A DNA stretch of 64,000 nt from Spartobacteria bacterium (GCA_009930475.1 RZYC01000011.1:1-64000), one strand, 5' to 3'; shown: positions 27,920 to 37,291, counted from the stretch's first letter. Notes: a model not told the origin generated them from the sequence alone. Program-made: numbers and translations.

Positions 27920-28732
27920 ATGGCAGACGCAGACGGACAACGCCCAGGAAAAAAATTAAGTATCGTCATTCCTGCATATAACGAAGCAGAACGAATCGGT
28001 GCCTTTCTAGATGATTACGGAACATATTTTTTCGACCGCCCCGATGCCGCACCCTGCGAATTTTTCGTTGTCGTTAATAACAGTCATGATACCACAGCCG
28101 ACGTGGTGAAGCAGCACAGCACGCACTGGCCGGATCTTCATTGTGTTGTCGAACCAAAAAATGTAGGGAAGGGTGGAGCGATCATGCTTGGTTTTGATGT
28201 AGCCCAGGGCGATTTGGTCGGTTTCGTTGATGCCGATGGTGCAACACCGCCTGAAGCCTTTCAGGATCTGGTTAATCACATTCAGGATCACGGAATGATC
28301 ATCGCCTCACGCTGGATTCCCGGAGCTGATGTGCAACCCAGGCAACCATTAAGCCGCCGTGTTGCTTCGCGTATTTTCAATTTCCTAGTGAGGGTTCTGT
28401 TCAAGATTTCTATTCACGACACCCAGTGCGGTGCCAAGTTACTAACTCGTCAGGCAATGGAAGCCGTTGTGCCGCATATCGGATTAACACGCTGGGCCTT
28501 TGACGTCGATCTGTTATTTCAAGTACGGCGCGCAGGATTCTCCATTGCGGAAATCCCAACGAAATGGCGGGATAAAACAGGTTCCAAAGTAAAAGTCGTT
28601 CGTGCCTCGACGGAAATGTTTATCGCCATTGTGCGCCTGCGTCTGCTGTATTCGCCATTCCGCTGGATAGTCATCCTATACGATATAACCATCGGTGCGC
28701 TTTGGCTGACTTTAACAGGGATGAAAAAATGA
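27920..28732 (+). CDS. Family 2 glycosyltransferase (dolichyl-phosphate-glucose/mannose synthase-like)
   Basis: A 270-aa GT-A glycosyltransferase. LSIVIPAYNEAERIG near the N-terminus is the nucleotide-binding strand, and GFVDADGATPP contains the DxD metal site. EPKNVGKGGAIMLGF and SIHDTQCGAKLLTRQAM are typical of polyprenyl-phosphate sugar synthases such as DPM1 and ALG5. A C-terminal hydrophobic stretch may attach it to the membrane. It probably loads a sugar onto a lipid carrier (inference). The ATG at 27920 has GGTAGGA just before it. A longer reading from 27893 would start inside a palindromic repeat. Confidence 0.88.
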   Translation: MADADGQRPGKKLSIVIPAYNEAERIGAFLDDYGTYFFDRPDAAPCEFFVVVNNSHDTTADVVKQHSTHWPDLHCVVEPKNVGKGGAIMLGFDVAQGDLVGFVDADGATPPEAFQDLVNHIQDHGMIIASRWIPGADVQPRQPLSRRVASRIFNFLVRVLFKISIHDTQCGAKLLTRQAMEAVVPHIGLTRWAFDVDLLFQVRRAGFSIAEIPTKWRDKTGSKVKVVRASTEMFIAIVRLRLLYSPFRWIVILYDITIGALWLTLTGMKK

Positions 28733-28956
28733 AAAGCCCACCAAAAACCGACGAAGAACTGCGTCAGCATGCCTTGGATCAGGAAGCGATGGAGCGTTTT
28801 TACGCGCGGCAGAAAGAACGTGATACGCGCTATGATATCGCTAAGCGATCCGTACACGTTCCCAAAAGCCGCTGGAAATCCAACATGATCTGGCTGGGTG
28901 TATGTTTTATCGTTTTGTGCATTTATTTGTTTTGGACAACCTGGTTTACCAAATAA
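28729..28956 (+). CDS. Small C-terminally anchored membrane protein
   Basis: A 75-aa protein of unknown function with a highly charged N-terminal half (ELRQHALDQEAMERFYARQKERD) and one C-terminal transmembrane helix (MIWLGVCFIVLCIYLFW). The ATGA overlap with the GT2 gene and the clear charged-then-hydrophobic layout support real translation. It may help hold the glycosyltransferase at the membrane (inference). The RAYT element begins 18 bases after its stop. Confidence 0.65.
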   Translation: MKSPPKTDEELRQHALDQEAMERFYARQKERDTRYDIAKRSVHVPKSRWKSNMIWLGVCFIVLCIYLFWTTWFTK

Positions 28957-28974
28957 TATGGAAATAGTAATAAG

Positions 28975-29007
28975 GTGTCAGGCACATATATGTTTTTCTG
29001 TTGACAT
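28975..29007 (+). repeat. RAYT upstream element, copy C
   Basis: The variant GTGTCAGGCACATATA replaces the GGGACAGACCCATA seen elsewhere, but TTGACAT again sits exactly 26 bases from the first base. It ends 31 bases before the transposase ATG. TATACT at 29023-29028, 15 bases after the TTGACA, could be a -10 box. Confidence 0.6.
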
Positions 29008-29038
29008 GAATGGGGGTGAATTATACTGTTTCTCCACT

Positions 29039-30052
29039 ATGAGAAGAAAACGAATTAAAAGAGCGAGTCGGGCGTATTACCATTGTATGACACGTATTGT
29101 TGGGCGGCAGATGTTGTTGGGTGATGTGGAAAAGGAGCATATGCGGACGTTAATTCGGCGTGTGGAGGGGTTTACAGGGGTGCGTGTTTTGACGTATGCA
29201 TTGATGAATAATCATATTCACCTGCTGGTTGAGGAGCCGGATCGGGATGCGGCTATTTCTGATGAGATGTTGATGGAGCGGTTGCAGGCGTTATATACGG
29301 CGGAGGAAATGGAGGAGATCGAAGTGCGGTGGGCTGATTGGATGGCGCAGGGGAATGTGGATGCGGTGATGGCTGATAAGTTGCGGTATAAGCGGCGGAT
29401 GCATGATATCAGCGAGTTTATGAAGTCTTTGAAGCATCGTTTCTCTTTTTGGTATAATCGAATGCATGCGCGTAAGGGGACGTTGTGGGAGGAGCGGTTT
29501 AAGAGTGTGTTGATAGAGGGCGGTGATGTTCTTAGGACAGTTGCTGCGTATATTGAGATCAATGCGGTGCGGGGTGGACTGGTAAAAGATCCTTCGGAAT
29601 ATCGATTTTGTGGATTTGGAGAGGCGATGGGCGGGTCTCAACGGGCGCGTGACGGGGTTATGGAACTGATGATTCAGAAGGGAAAGGCTTTCGGGAGGAA
29701 GGAAGTGCACCATTGGAAGGATTTGTCGGCACGGTATTTTGAAGAGGTTTTGATGTACGGGCAGGCGAAGAGGGATGGGCAGTCATTGTCGATGATGGAT
29801 GAAGCTCGACTGCAAGAGGAGCTGGGAGAGCGCAAGGTGCTTTCGGCGCAAAAACGGTATCATTGTCGATGTCGCTATTTCACGGATGGGCAGGTATTGG
29901 GCGGAAAGGATTTTGTCGAAGCTTTTTTTGAGGAACACAAAGACTATTTCGGGCCCCGTCGCCGCGCGGGCGGGCGCAAGGTTCGGGGTGACTGGGATGG
30001 TCTTTACAGCATTCGAGATGTTGGTCAGGAGCAGCGAAAAAGGAAAAAGTAG
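29039..30052 (+). CDS. REP-associated tyrosine (RAYT, Y1_Tnp) transposase, copy C
   Basis: An intact 337-aa transposase. The N-terminus is RRKRIKRASRAYYHCMTRIVGR, the HUH-type metal pair is HIH in ALMNNHIHLLVEEP, the probable catalytic-tyrosine helix is SEFMKSLKHRFSFWYNR, followed by KGTLWEERFKSVLIEGG. The C-terminal tail with CRCRYFTDGQVLGGKDFVEAFFEEHKDYFGPRRRAGGRKVRG is shared with the other copies. The AYYHCMTR start pairs it with copy A at 4056. The ATG is the one after the TTGACAT element; longer in-frame readings run into the previous gene. Confidence 0.92.
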   Translation: MRRKRIKRASRAYYHCMTRIVGRQMLLGDVEKEHMRTLIRRVEGFTGVRVLTYALMNNHIHLLVEEPDRDAAISDEMLMERLQALYTAEEMEEIEVRWADWMAQGNVDAVMADKLRYKRRMHDISEFMKSLKHRFSFWYNRMHARKGTLWEERFKSVLIEGGDVLRTVAAYIEINAVRGGLVKDPSEYRFCGFGEAMGGSQRARDGVMELMIQKGKAFGRKEVHHWKDLSARYFEEVLMYGQAKRDGQSLSMMDEARLQEELGERKVLSAQKRYHCRCRYFTDGQVLGGKDFVEAFFEEHKDYFGPRRRAGGRKVRGDWDGLYSIRDVGQEQRKRKK

Positions 30053-30122
30053 AGTAGGGCAGCAGTGGGTGTCATGAACAGCGGCGGTTATACAATATAT
30101 TCCAGTGATGTATCGTGGAACA

Positions 30123-31307
30123 TCAATTGTTCTGGTTTCTTGCTGCGGTTAACTGGGAGGGAATCAGCTGGCAGAGGGCAAGGGATGCGATGGACAGCAC
30201 CGTCCCTGCGATAAACACGATGCGGTAATCCAGCAGCCAGAGTAAGCCGCCCAGTGCCGGTATGATCACTGCGGCCACGTGGTTGATAGTAAAGCCCACT
30301 GCCATGCTCGGCGCGATGTCGCGGGGGTCGGCTATTTTCTGGAAGAAGGTGCGGATGGCCATGGCAAAATTAAATACCAGATGGTCGACAATATACATAC
30401 AAACCACCACGGCTTTGCTGTCTGTGTAGGCATAGGTCAGGAATACGCCGACCAATGTGATGTATTCAAGGCTCAGAACAGATCGTTCGCCGAATCGATT
30501 TACCGCTCTGCCAATCATTGGATTGGCGACAAAGCCAATGAGGTTGTTGACCATGAAAAGAAGGGTGATTTCCTGCACGGTAAATTCGAATTTCTTGACC
30601 AGCAGGAATACGGCAAAGGCGACAAAGATTTGTCGGCGAGATCCGGCCAGAAGGGTGAGGGTGTAAAAGAGCCAGTATTTTTTGCGGAAGACCATTTTTC
30701 GTCGTTGTGGCGGGATATCTTTACTGGAAGGATTTTGGGTTAGCCCCCACAGCCCGGCCATCACAACTATGATGCCCAGCCCTGCGAAAAGTTGTAGATA
30801 TGTCAGTCGATTGACGAGCAATAGGATGACCAATCCCACAGCAATATTGGTGGCCGCGCCAACGGATCTGAGTCGTCCAAATACCAAAGGAGCACTGGTG
30901 TAGTCGAAATACTGCAAGGTCAGGGATTGATTGACCGTTTCGTAATAATGGAATCCAAAAGACATGATCATGGTGGTGAGAATGATTCCGGATGCTGTCG
31001 GTAGAAATCCGGTCATGCCGATACCTATACCCATGATTAGAATCGAGAGAGCTGCCAGCCGGTGTTCACTGATGATCAGGAGCAGGTAGATGACCAGCAG
31101 TGCCAGAAAGCCGGGAATTTCTCTGAAAGACTGAACCAAGCCCATTTCAAAACCGGACAGGTGGGCGACTTCCACGGAAAAGTTATTAATCAGTGTGCGC
31201 CATCCCTGAAGCCCCAGCGTTGACGTGACGGTCAGGATGAGCAGGAACAGGAACATGCGCCGGGCCGCCGGAGCGGTAATATGTTTTACAGTCATTACGT
31301 TTCTCAA
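30123..31307 (-). CDS. Major facilitator superfamily transporter
   Basis: A 394-aa membrane protein with about twelve hydrophobic helices, and a basic loop between helices 6 and 7 (PPQRRKMVFRKKYW) that divides it into two six-helix halves as in MFS permeases. The segment NPMIGRAVNRFGERSVL fits the conserved cytoplasmic loop 8-9. No substrate-specific motif is recognised. It is downstream of, and on the same strand as, the AGCS symporter gene after a 61-bp gap, so co-transcription is possible. The gap to the convergent RAYT gene (70 bp) shows no obvious terminator. Confidence 0.85.
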   Translation of the reverse strand: MRNVMTVKHITAPAARRMFLFLLILTVTSTLGLQGWRTLINNFSVEVAHLSGFEMGLVQSFREIPGFLALLVIYLLLIISEHRLAALSILIMGIGIGMTGFLPTASGIILTTMIMSFGFHYYETVNQSLTLQYFDYTSAPLVFGRLRSVGAATNIAVGLVILLLVNRLTYLQLFAGLGIIVVMAGLWGLTQNPSSKDIPPQRRKMVFRKKYWLFYTLTLLAGSRRQIFVAFAVFLLVKKFEFTVQEITLLFMVNNLIGFVANPMIGRAVNRFGERSVLSLEYITLVGVFLTYAYTDSKAVVVCMYIVDHLVFNFAMAIRTFFQKIADPRDIAPSMAVGFTINHVAAVIIPALGGLLWLLDYRIVFIAGTVLSIASLALCQLIPSQLTAARNQNN

Positions 31308-31368
31308 GGTACAGGGTGAAGGAGATCATCGCGTATTACGCGTATTTATTTTCATACTTACCGATCCT

Positions 31369-32814
31369 TCATCGTTCCGAATCCGAAACCATGTCATCCT
31401 CGGATATCCAGATATTCAGATCAACCCCGCGCATATGTTTGTGCTTTCGGGGATCAAAATGCGGGGTCAGGCCTTGTTTTAATTGGGAGAAATAATCCAC
31501 GGTGAGTCGTTTTACAATGCCGGACAGTGCCAGAATGCCTACCAGATTTACGCAGGCCATCAGTCCCATAGCCGCATCGGCCATATTCCAGACGATATCC
31601 AGTTTACTGACGGTTCCCCACATGACCATGCCCAGACAGGCTGTACGCAGCACAAAAATGCCGCCGCGTTTATCCAGGTTTAAGTAAAAGATACTGTTTT
31701 CCGCATAGGAATAGTTGGCCACAATGGATGTGAAGGCAAAAAAGAAAATGGCAATGGCCACAAAAATACTGCCCGCCGATCCAATGTAACTTTCCATTGC
31801 CCGCTGTGTCAGCTGAACACCCGAGAGGCCTGAGCCTGGAATGAACTGTCCGGACAAAAGAATCATGACCGCCGTGGCGGTGCATATTACGATGGTATCG
31901 ATAAAGGGGCCAAAACCTTGTACCAGTCCTTGCGATACGGGGTGATGCGGTTGTGGAACTGCGGTTGCCGCAATGTTTGGCGCACTGCCCATACCGGCTT
32001 CGTTGGAAAATAAACCGCGCTTCACTCCGTTGAGCATCGCTACGCCGATGGCATATCCGATTACGCCGCCTGTGGCCTGCTCCATACCGAAGGCACTGTT
32101 GACAATCAATCGGAGCATGCCGGGGATTTCCGCATAATGCACAATCAGCACATAGATCGCCACCAGCAGGTAGCATCCGGCCATGATTGGAACCACAATT
32201 TCCGCGAAACGGGCTACGCAGCGTAATCCGCCAAAAATAATCGCGCCCGACAGAATAACCAGGATTACGCCCGTGCCCCAGCAGGGCAGTCCGAAGGCCT
32301 GTTCAACCGCACCGGAAATGGAGTTGGCCTGAACCGCATTAAACACCAGGCCGAAGGAAATAATCAGACACACCGCAAAAATGCCTCCCAGCCAGTGTTG
32401 TCCCAGACCGCGTGCAATATAATAGGCCGGACCGCCGCGATATTGTCCGGTATCATCCTGTGTTTTATACAGTTGTGCCAGCAGACTTTCAGCATAACCG
32501 GTAGCCATACCAAGCAGGGCGACGATCCACATCCAGAAGATAGCACCGGGGCCGCCAAGATACAGGGCGACGGCCACACCAGCTAGATTACCTGTGCCCA
32601 CGCGGGAGGCCAGACTGGTGCACAGGGACTGAAAGGGTGTAATGCCCGATTTATCTGTGGATTTTCCGCCAAAAAGGGATTTATAAAACTGGGGAAAATG
32701 AAGGAATTGAAGAAAGACCAGTCGAACAGTAAAGTAAATTCCAACGGCCAGCAGTCCGTAAAGCAGGATATAGTTCCAGAATATTGTATTTAGAAAATCG
32801 ATAACCGTATTCAT
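31369..32814 (-). CDS. AGCS-family sodium:amino-acid (alanine/glycine) symporter
   Basis: A 481-aa inner-membrane symporter of the alanine-or-glycine:cation family. Family landmarks are TPFQSLCTSLASRVGTGNLAGVAVAL, GPGAIFWMWIVALLGMATGYAESLLA, RGGPAYYIARGLG and GVKRGLFSNEAGMGSAPNIAA. About eleven helices are visible and the length is normal. The substrate is probably Ala, Gly or a similar amino acid. Its ATG overlaps the stop of the upstream solute-binding protein by 4 bp. This coupling is unexpected, because such binding proteins normally serve ABC permeases. Confidence 0.93.
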   Translation of the reverse strand: MNTVIDFLNTIFWNYILLYGLLAVGIYFTVRLVFLQFLHFPQFYKSLFGGKSTDKSGITPFQSLCTSLASRVGTGNLAGVAVALYLGGPGAIFWMWIVALLGMATGYAESLLAQLYKTQDDTGQYRGGPAYYIARGLGQHWLGGIFAVCLIISFGLVFNAVQANSISGAVEQAFGLPCWGTGVILVILSGAIIFGGLRCVARFAEIVVPIMAGCYLLVAIYVLIVHYAEIPGMLRLIVNSAFGMEQATGGVIGYAIGVAMLNGVKRGLFSNEAGMGSAPNIAATAVPQPHHPVSQGLVQGFGPFIDTIVICTATAVMILLSGQFIPGSGLSGVQLTQRAMESYIGSAGSIFVAIAIFFFAFTSIVANYSYAENSIFYLNLDKRGGIFVLRTACLGMVMWGTVSKLDIVWNMADAAMGLMACVNLVGILALSGIVKRLTVDYFSQLKQGLTPHFDPRKHKHMRGVDLNIWISEDDMVSDSER

Positions 32815-33611
32815 TCACTTCTTTCCGCAACCCGGTCCTTTAAGTAACCAAACCACTTTTTATAGATCTTGTTGTAGCGTCCGTCTTCCATCATATCCAG
32901 CAGGGCAACAGAAACCTTTTCTCGCAGATCACTGCCTTGCGGAAAAGCTATGCCATAGGACTGTCGTTTATAGAGCGGCCCCACTGTTTTCATTGTTGTG
33001 CTGCCGTCCTGAGCCGTCAAATGATACAGGATTACCGGCGAATCAAAAATAACCGCATCCGCCTGCCCCTTTTGTAAGGCGGCAAAGGCCTCGTTAATGG
33101 TGGGGAAAAATATCATTTCCCGAGTTTCATAGGTCGGGATATTGCCCCCGCTCACGCCGGTCATTTTGAGGGATGAAACAAATTCAGCGGCCGTGGTACC
33201 CTTCTTGGTAGCCACTGTTTTCCCTTTTAAATCTTCGATTCCGTTGATCTCATCTGTCGTTTGCTTAACCATCAGCAAGAGGCCTGCATCAAAGTAGGGA
33301 TAGGAGAAATCAATACTTTTTTCGCGTTCAGCCGTGACGGTCATCCCCGCAAGAGCCACGTCAATCTGTCCCGCCTTCAGTGCGGGAATCAGCTTTTCAA
33401 AGGGCATGGGTTTCAAGGTGTACTTCAACCGCAATTGCCGGGCTGCCGCGTCCCATAGCTCAATGTCGAATCCGGTATAGGAGTCGCCGTGCTTAAATTC
33501 AAATGGGACAAAATCTTCGTCACATCCGACCATCACTGACGCGGCCTGAGCGATGCCCATCATGCCCAGTAAAGACAGCGCTAAAAACAAACAGTGTACT
33601 TTTATTCTCAT
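32811..33611 (-). CDS. Periplasmic polar amino-acid binding protein (SBP family 3)
   Basis: A 266-aa secreted solute-binding protein of the GlnH/HisJ type. The signal peptide is MRIKVHCLFLALSLLGMMGIAQA. The mature part has FVPFEFKHGDSYTGFDIELWDAAARQL, VALAGMTVTAEREKSIDFSYPYF, GKTVATKKGTTAAEF and the closing GRYNKIYKKWFG, all standard for the family. The ATG at 33611 is preceded by AAAGGA. A reading from 33665 would add 18 residues before the signal peptide. No ABC permease or ATPase gene is nearby; the coupled downstream gene is a sodium symporter. Confidence 0.93.
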   Translation of the reverse strand: MRIKVHCLFLALSLLGMMGIAQAASVMVGCDEDFVPFEFKHGDSYTGFDIELWDAAARQLRLKYTLKPMPFEKLIPALKAGQIDVALAGMTVTAEREKSIDFSYPYFDAGLLLMVKQTTDEINGIEDLKGKTVATKKGTTAAEFVSSLKMTGVSGGNIPTYETREMIFFPTINEAFAALQKGQADAVIFDSPVILYHLTAQDGSTTMKTVGPLYKRQSYGIAFPQGSDLREKVSVALLDMMEDGRYNKIYKKWFGYLKDRVAERSE

Positions 33612-33781
33612 TATTGATCCTTTCAGTAGGTTTTTCAGGGTAAATAGCGATGGCTGTATGGTCAAGCAGATATATAAAAGTCTCCGGCACGGGGGAGGCT
33701 GTTCGTGAATTTATTGCATGGACGTTCTCTGGGTAATGCGTGTACTATGCCCCTAATTTTTTACATAAGGAGACATGAATA

Positions 33782-35116
33782 ATGGATACAAATCGTGCGC
33801 TTATCATTTACAATCTTTATCCCAAGCTGGTGGGGCGGATGGATCGATGGGTCGGTCAGTTAGATCGCATTCGCAGCATGGGATTTACCTGGGTGTATGT
33901 GAATCCGGTGCATGCGCCGGGATTTTCCGGATCCGATTATGCCGTAAAAAACCATTTCTTGTATCATCCGATGTTCACCTGTGGTTGGCCGCCGGAGGGC
34001 GAGGATTATTCTGACGAATCACTGGGAGAGACGCGCGAACAGGGCGATGCCATGCTCGCCGACGTGTGTCGCGCAGCCCATGACCGTAAGCTGGATATGA
34101 TGATGGATCTTGTGATCAATCATACCGCCATTGATGCGCATCTTGTTACCGCAAAACCGCAATGGTATAAGCACAATGCCGATGGTTCCATTCAGCATCC
34201 CGGTGCTTTCAGCGGGAATGAATGGGTCGAGTGGGGTGACCTTGCTGAAATCGATAATGAAAATTCGCCCGACCGCGATGAATTATGGCAGTATTGGCTG
34301 GATGTGGTTCTGCATTACTGCCGATTAGGCGTAAGAGGGTTTCGCTGTGATGCGGCCTATCATGTACCCAATGCGTTGTGGAAGTTTATCATTTCGCGGG
34401 CCAGAGAGGCCTTTCCTGATGTATTGTTTATTGCGGAAACACTGGGATGCACGCCCGCGCAGCTGATCAGCATTGGCGATGCGGGATTCGACTATGTGAT
34501 GAACAGCTTCAAGTGGTGGAACTTGAAAGATGAATGGTTTCTCAAGGATTACGCGACATGGGTGGGGAAATATCCGTCGGTGACTTTCCCCGAAAACCAC
34601 GATACGGAACGGTATGCAGCGGAAGTCAACGGCAATGCCGCACTGGCCATTGCCAAATATGCGCTGGGATCCTTTTTTTGTGCGGGTATCGTGACCACCA
34701 TGGGTTTTGAATATGGATTTCATAAGAAAATCGATGTGGTGCAGACCAATCCCAACTGGTGGGAGCCTGCTCATTATGATATTAGCGATACCTTGGCTCG
34801 CATTAATGAAATCAAAGCGAGCTATCAGATTCTACGGGAAGACGATATGATATCCATGCAGGAGCTGCATGTCCATGGTGCTGCGGCCTTCACGAAGCGC
34901 AGCCGTGATGGCCATGAAAAAATATTTGTGATAGCCAATACGTCTACGGAGCATCGCAATGTGGTTGTTCCAAACATGCATGAAATCATGCGAACCGATC
35001 AGGTTCAGGATTTGTCCCATGGTCACCGGATGGGTGCTGTCCCGCATTACTTTGAATACGAATTGCAGCCGGGCGAAGTCAAGCTACTGTACTCCAATCC
35101 GGGATATGCCGAATAG
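33782..35116 (+). CDS. Glycoside hydrolase family 13 (alpha-amylase-like) enzyme
   Basis: A 444-aa (beta/alpha)8-barrel enzyme acting on alpha-glucans. The four GH13 regions are DLVINHT (109-115), GFRCDAAYH (nucleophile D190), LFIAETLG (acid/base E219) and FPENHDTER (D274). A short C-terminal beta domain follows. QWYKHNADGSIQHPG and the barrel start VYVNPVHAPGFSGSDYAV are reminiscent of maltosyltransferase GlgE or related trans-acting enzymes, but subfamily and substrate are uncertain. No signal peptide, so it should act in the cytoplasm on glycogen or maltodextrin. AAGGAG lies 9 bases before the ATG. Confidence 0.9.
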   Translation: MDTNRALIIYNLYPKLVGRMDRWVGQLDRIRSMGFTWVYVNPVHAPGFSGSDYAVKNHFLYHPMFTCGWPPEGEDYSDESLGETREQGDAMLADVCRAAHDRKLDMMMDLVINHTAIDAHLVTAKPQWYKHNADGSIQHPGAFSGNEWVEWGDLAEIDNENSPDRDELWQYWLDVVLHYCRLGVRGFRCDAAYHVPNALWKFIISRAREAFPDVLFIAETLGCTPAQLISIGDAGFDYVMNSFKWWNLKDEWFLKDYATWVGKYPSVTFPENHDTERYAAEVNGNAALAIAKYALGSFFCAGIVTTMGFEYGFHKKIDVVQTNPNWWEPAHYDISDTLARINEIKASYQILREDDMISMQELHVHGAAAFTKRSRDGHEKIFVIANTSTEHRNVVVPNMHEIMRTDQVQDLSHGHRMGAVPHYFEYELQPGEVKLLYSNPGYAE

Positions 35117-35135
35117 TTGGCACATGAACCCCTTT

Positions 35136-35185
35136 TGTCAGGAGTTCCAATGATTGGAACTCCTGACAGAAAAAGTTCCAATCAT
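35136..35185. repeat. Cluster 2: 33-bp perfect palindrome plus half-site of the TTCCAATGATTGGAA family
   Basis: Positions 35136-35168 form a perfect palindrome with 16-base arms centred on 35152. The core is TTCCAATGATTGGAA, extended outward by TGTCAGGAG and its complement. Immediately after comes an incomplete copy (AAAAAGTTCCAAT, 35170-35182). It lies 20 bases after the GH13 stop, between convergent genes, and could fold as a terminator stem for the GH13 gene although no strong T-run follows. Confidence 0.8.
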
Positions 35186-35194
35186 TATCCCTAA

Positions 35195-35229
35195 TAAAAA
35201 AAAGCACTGAAGCAGAACTTCAGTGCTTT
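35195..35229 (-). terminator. Rho-independent terminator of rpsA
   Basis: A perfect 12-bp stem (AAAGCACTGAAG at 35201-35212 pairing with 35218-35229) with the 5-base loop CAGAA. On the minus strand it is followed by a T-run (35195-35203 read in reverse). It lies 26 bases past the rpsA stop. Confidence 0.88.
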
Positions 35230-35255
35230 GTAAAGATGTATGGATGAAATGGGAC

Positions 35256-36995
35256 TTATTCGCCCGGACGCCATTCTTCCTGGCTGTCATCCGCGAATGC
35301 CTGATCGAAGGCACCGGCCAAATCAACCAGCATTTCACCGGGCTGCAGGCCGGTGAGCATATCTTCGCTGACTTCGAATTCTTCATCCGACATGTGAGCG
35401 GCTTTGATGCTCAGTCCGATGCGGCGTTCCACGGGATCAATTTTGACCACGCGGGCTTCCACGTCCTGACCGGGTTTCAACACATCGCGAACGTTTTCGA
35501 CGCGGTTATCGCTGATCTGGCTGATATGTACCAATCCGTCGATTCCTTCTTCCAGTTCAACGAAAGCACCGAAGGAGGCCAGCTTGCTGACTTTACCCTT
35601 AACCAAGGTTCCCACGGCGTATTTTTCACTGATGCTGGTCCAGGGATCTTCCTGTGCCTGTTTCAGGCCGAGGCTGATACGCTGATTGGACGGTTCGACT
35701 TCAAGCACCACGCATTCGACTTCTTCGCCTTTGGAAAGGACTTCGGAAGGATGGTTGACTTTGCGCAGCCAGGACATATCGGACACATGAATCATGCCGT
35801 CAATCCCTTCCTGCAGTTCGACAAAGGCCCCGTAAGTGGTAAAGTTACGCACTTTGCCTTTGATGCGGGAACCGATCGGATAGTTGTCTGCCACCACATC
35901 CCAGGGATTTTCTTCGGTCTGGCGTAGGCCCAGAGAAATTTTCTTTTCCTTTTCGTTGATGTTCAGGACAATAGCTTCCACTTCTTCGCCGATTTTCATC
36001 ACGTCAGAAGCTTTGGCAATGCGCTTGGTCCAGGAAATTTCAGAGACATGGACAAGGCCTTCCACGCCTTCTTCGATTTCGATGAAGGCACCGTAAGGCA
36101 TGAGATTGACCACTTTGCCTTTGATGCGGCTGCCAATGGGGTGACGTGCTTCGATGTCTTCCCATGGATTGCGGGATTTCTGCTTCAAGCCGAGAGAAAT
36201 ACGTTCTTTTTCCAGATTTACATCCAGAATCATCACTTCCAGATCGTCACCAACCGACAGCATTTCTGAAGGATGATTGATGCGGCCCCAGCTCATATCC
36301 GTGATATGCAGCAGACCGTCCATGCCGTTCAGATCAATGAACGCACCGAAATCGGTGATGTTTTTCACCATACCGCGACGGACCTGGCCCACCTGGATTT
36401 CCTGCAGCAGGACTTTCTTCTGCTCACGGCGCTGATCTTCCATCAATTCGCGACGGGACAACACAATGTTGCGGCGTTCCGTGTTGATTTTGAGGATTTT
36501 GAATTCCAGCGTTCTACCCATAAATTCGTCGACGTTACGAACAGGTGCAATATCAAGCTGTGAACCAGGCAGAAATGCATCTACGCCGATATCGACAATC
36601 AAACCGCCGCGAACACGGCTTTTGATTGAACCATCAATTGTGCCACCTTCTTCGAACTCGCTAAGAACGCGTTCCCAGTTACGTTGTTGTTCCGCCTGTT
36701 CCTTGCTCAGGACGACCATACCTTCATCGTCTTCAAGCGAAACCAGTAGCACTTCCGTAATATCACCCTTTTGTAGCGTTTCAGCATTGCTGAATTCTTC
36801 AATCGGGATAAGCCCCTCTGATTTGTATCCGATATCTACGAGGACATTTGTAGGACGGATATCCAGTACTTTACCTTCGACAATCGAGCCTTCGTTGAAG
36901 TCTTTGATTGTTGCATCATAGAGAGCCGCCATCTGCTCTGCGGTAGTTGATTCCAGGCCTTCAGCACTGTTATAGTTGGTTGTTGTGTATTCCAT
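35256..36995 (-). CDS. rpsA: 30S ribosomal protein S1
   Basis: A 579-aa protein with six S1 RNA-binding repeats, the standard count for full-length bacterial S1, which brings mRNA to the 30S subunit. Repeats start near GSIVEGKVLDIRPTNVLVDIG, GGTIDGSIKSRVRGGLIVDIG, VGQVRRGMVKNITDFGAFIDL, IGSRIKGKVVNLMPYGAFIEI, IGSRIKGKVRNFTTYGAFVEL and VGTLVKGKVSKLASFGAFVEL. Repeats three to six are the best conserved. The gene stands alone with its own terminator. The roughly 300-bp region upstream (36996-37291) holds no gene except the response-regulator terminator, and I found no convincing promoter box. Confidence 0.97.
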   Translation of the reverse strand: MEYTTTNYNSAEGLESTTAEQMAALYDATIKDFNEGSIVEGKVLDIRPTNVLVDIGYKSEGLIPIEEFSNAETLQKGDITEVLLVSLEDDEGMVVLSKEQAEQQRNWERVLSEFEEGGTIDGSIKSRVRGGLIVDIGVDAFLPGSQLDIAPVRNVDEFMGRTLEFKILKINTERRNIVLSRRELMEDQRREQKKVLLQEIQVGQVRRGMVKNITDFGAFIDLNGMDGLLHITDMSWGRINHPSEMLSVGDDLEVMILDVNLEKERISLGLKQKSRNPWEDIEARHPIGSRIKGKVVNLMPYGAFIEIEEGVEGLVHVSEISWTKRIAKASDVMKIGEEVEAIVLNINEKEKKISLGLRQTEENPWDVVADNYPIGSRIKGKVRNFTTYGAFVELQEGIDGMIHVSDMSWLRKVNHPSEVLSKGEEVECVVLEVEPSNQRISLGLKQAQEDPWTSISEKYAVGTLVKGKVSKLASFGAFVELEEGIDGLVHISQISDNRVENVRDVLKPGQDVEARVVKIDPVERRIGLSIKAAHMSDEEFEVSEDMLTGLQPGEMLVDLAGAFDQAFADDSQEEWRPGE

Positions 36996-37208
36996 TTAGT
37001 ACAATTTCATTCAATACAAGAACTGCTTGGTTAAAAATGGTCCGAACGTGTCAGCAGATCAGTTCATTTATCTGCAAACCGGACATCTCTTTCGACTTGA
37101 AAAAGACGGAGGTGCTTTTATCACAGCCCTGAATACATAAGCAAGCGGTGTTTGTGTTCTTTTTCAATGTGTTTGCTTGTCGGGCTTATTCATCGGATGG
37201 AATGAGAC

Positions 37209-37240
37209 AAAAAAAGGGACACAAAACAGTGTTTGGTCCC
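37209..37240 (-). terminator. Rho-independent terminator of the response regulator gene
   Basis: On the minus strand, GGGACC...GTGTCCC forms an imperfect stem around a loop near ACTG, followed by seven T residues (A-run 37209-37215 on the plus strand). It lies about 50 bases after the response-regulator stop. Confidence 0.65.
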
Positions 37241-37291
37241 AGTAGAGAAAAAAGTCGCCTGCCGGCTTATTATGCAGACATGTGCTCTACG

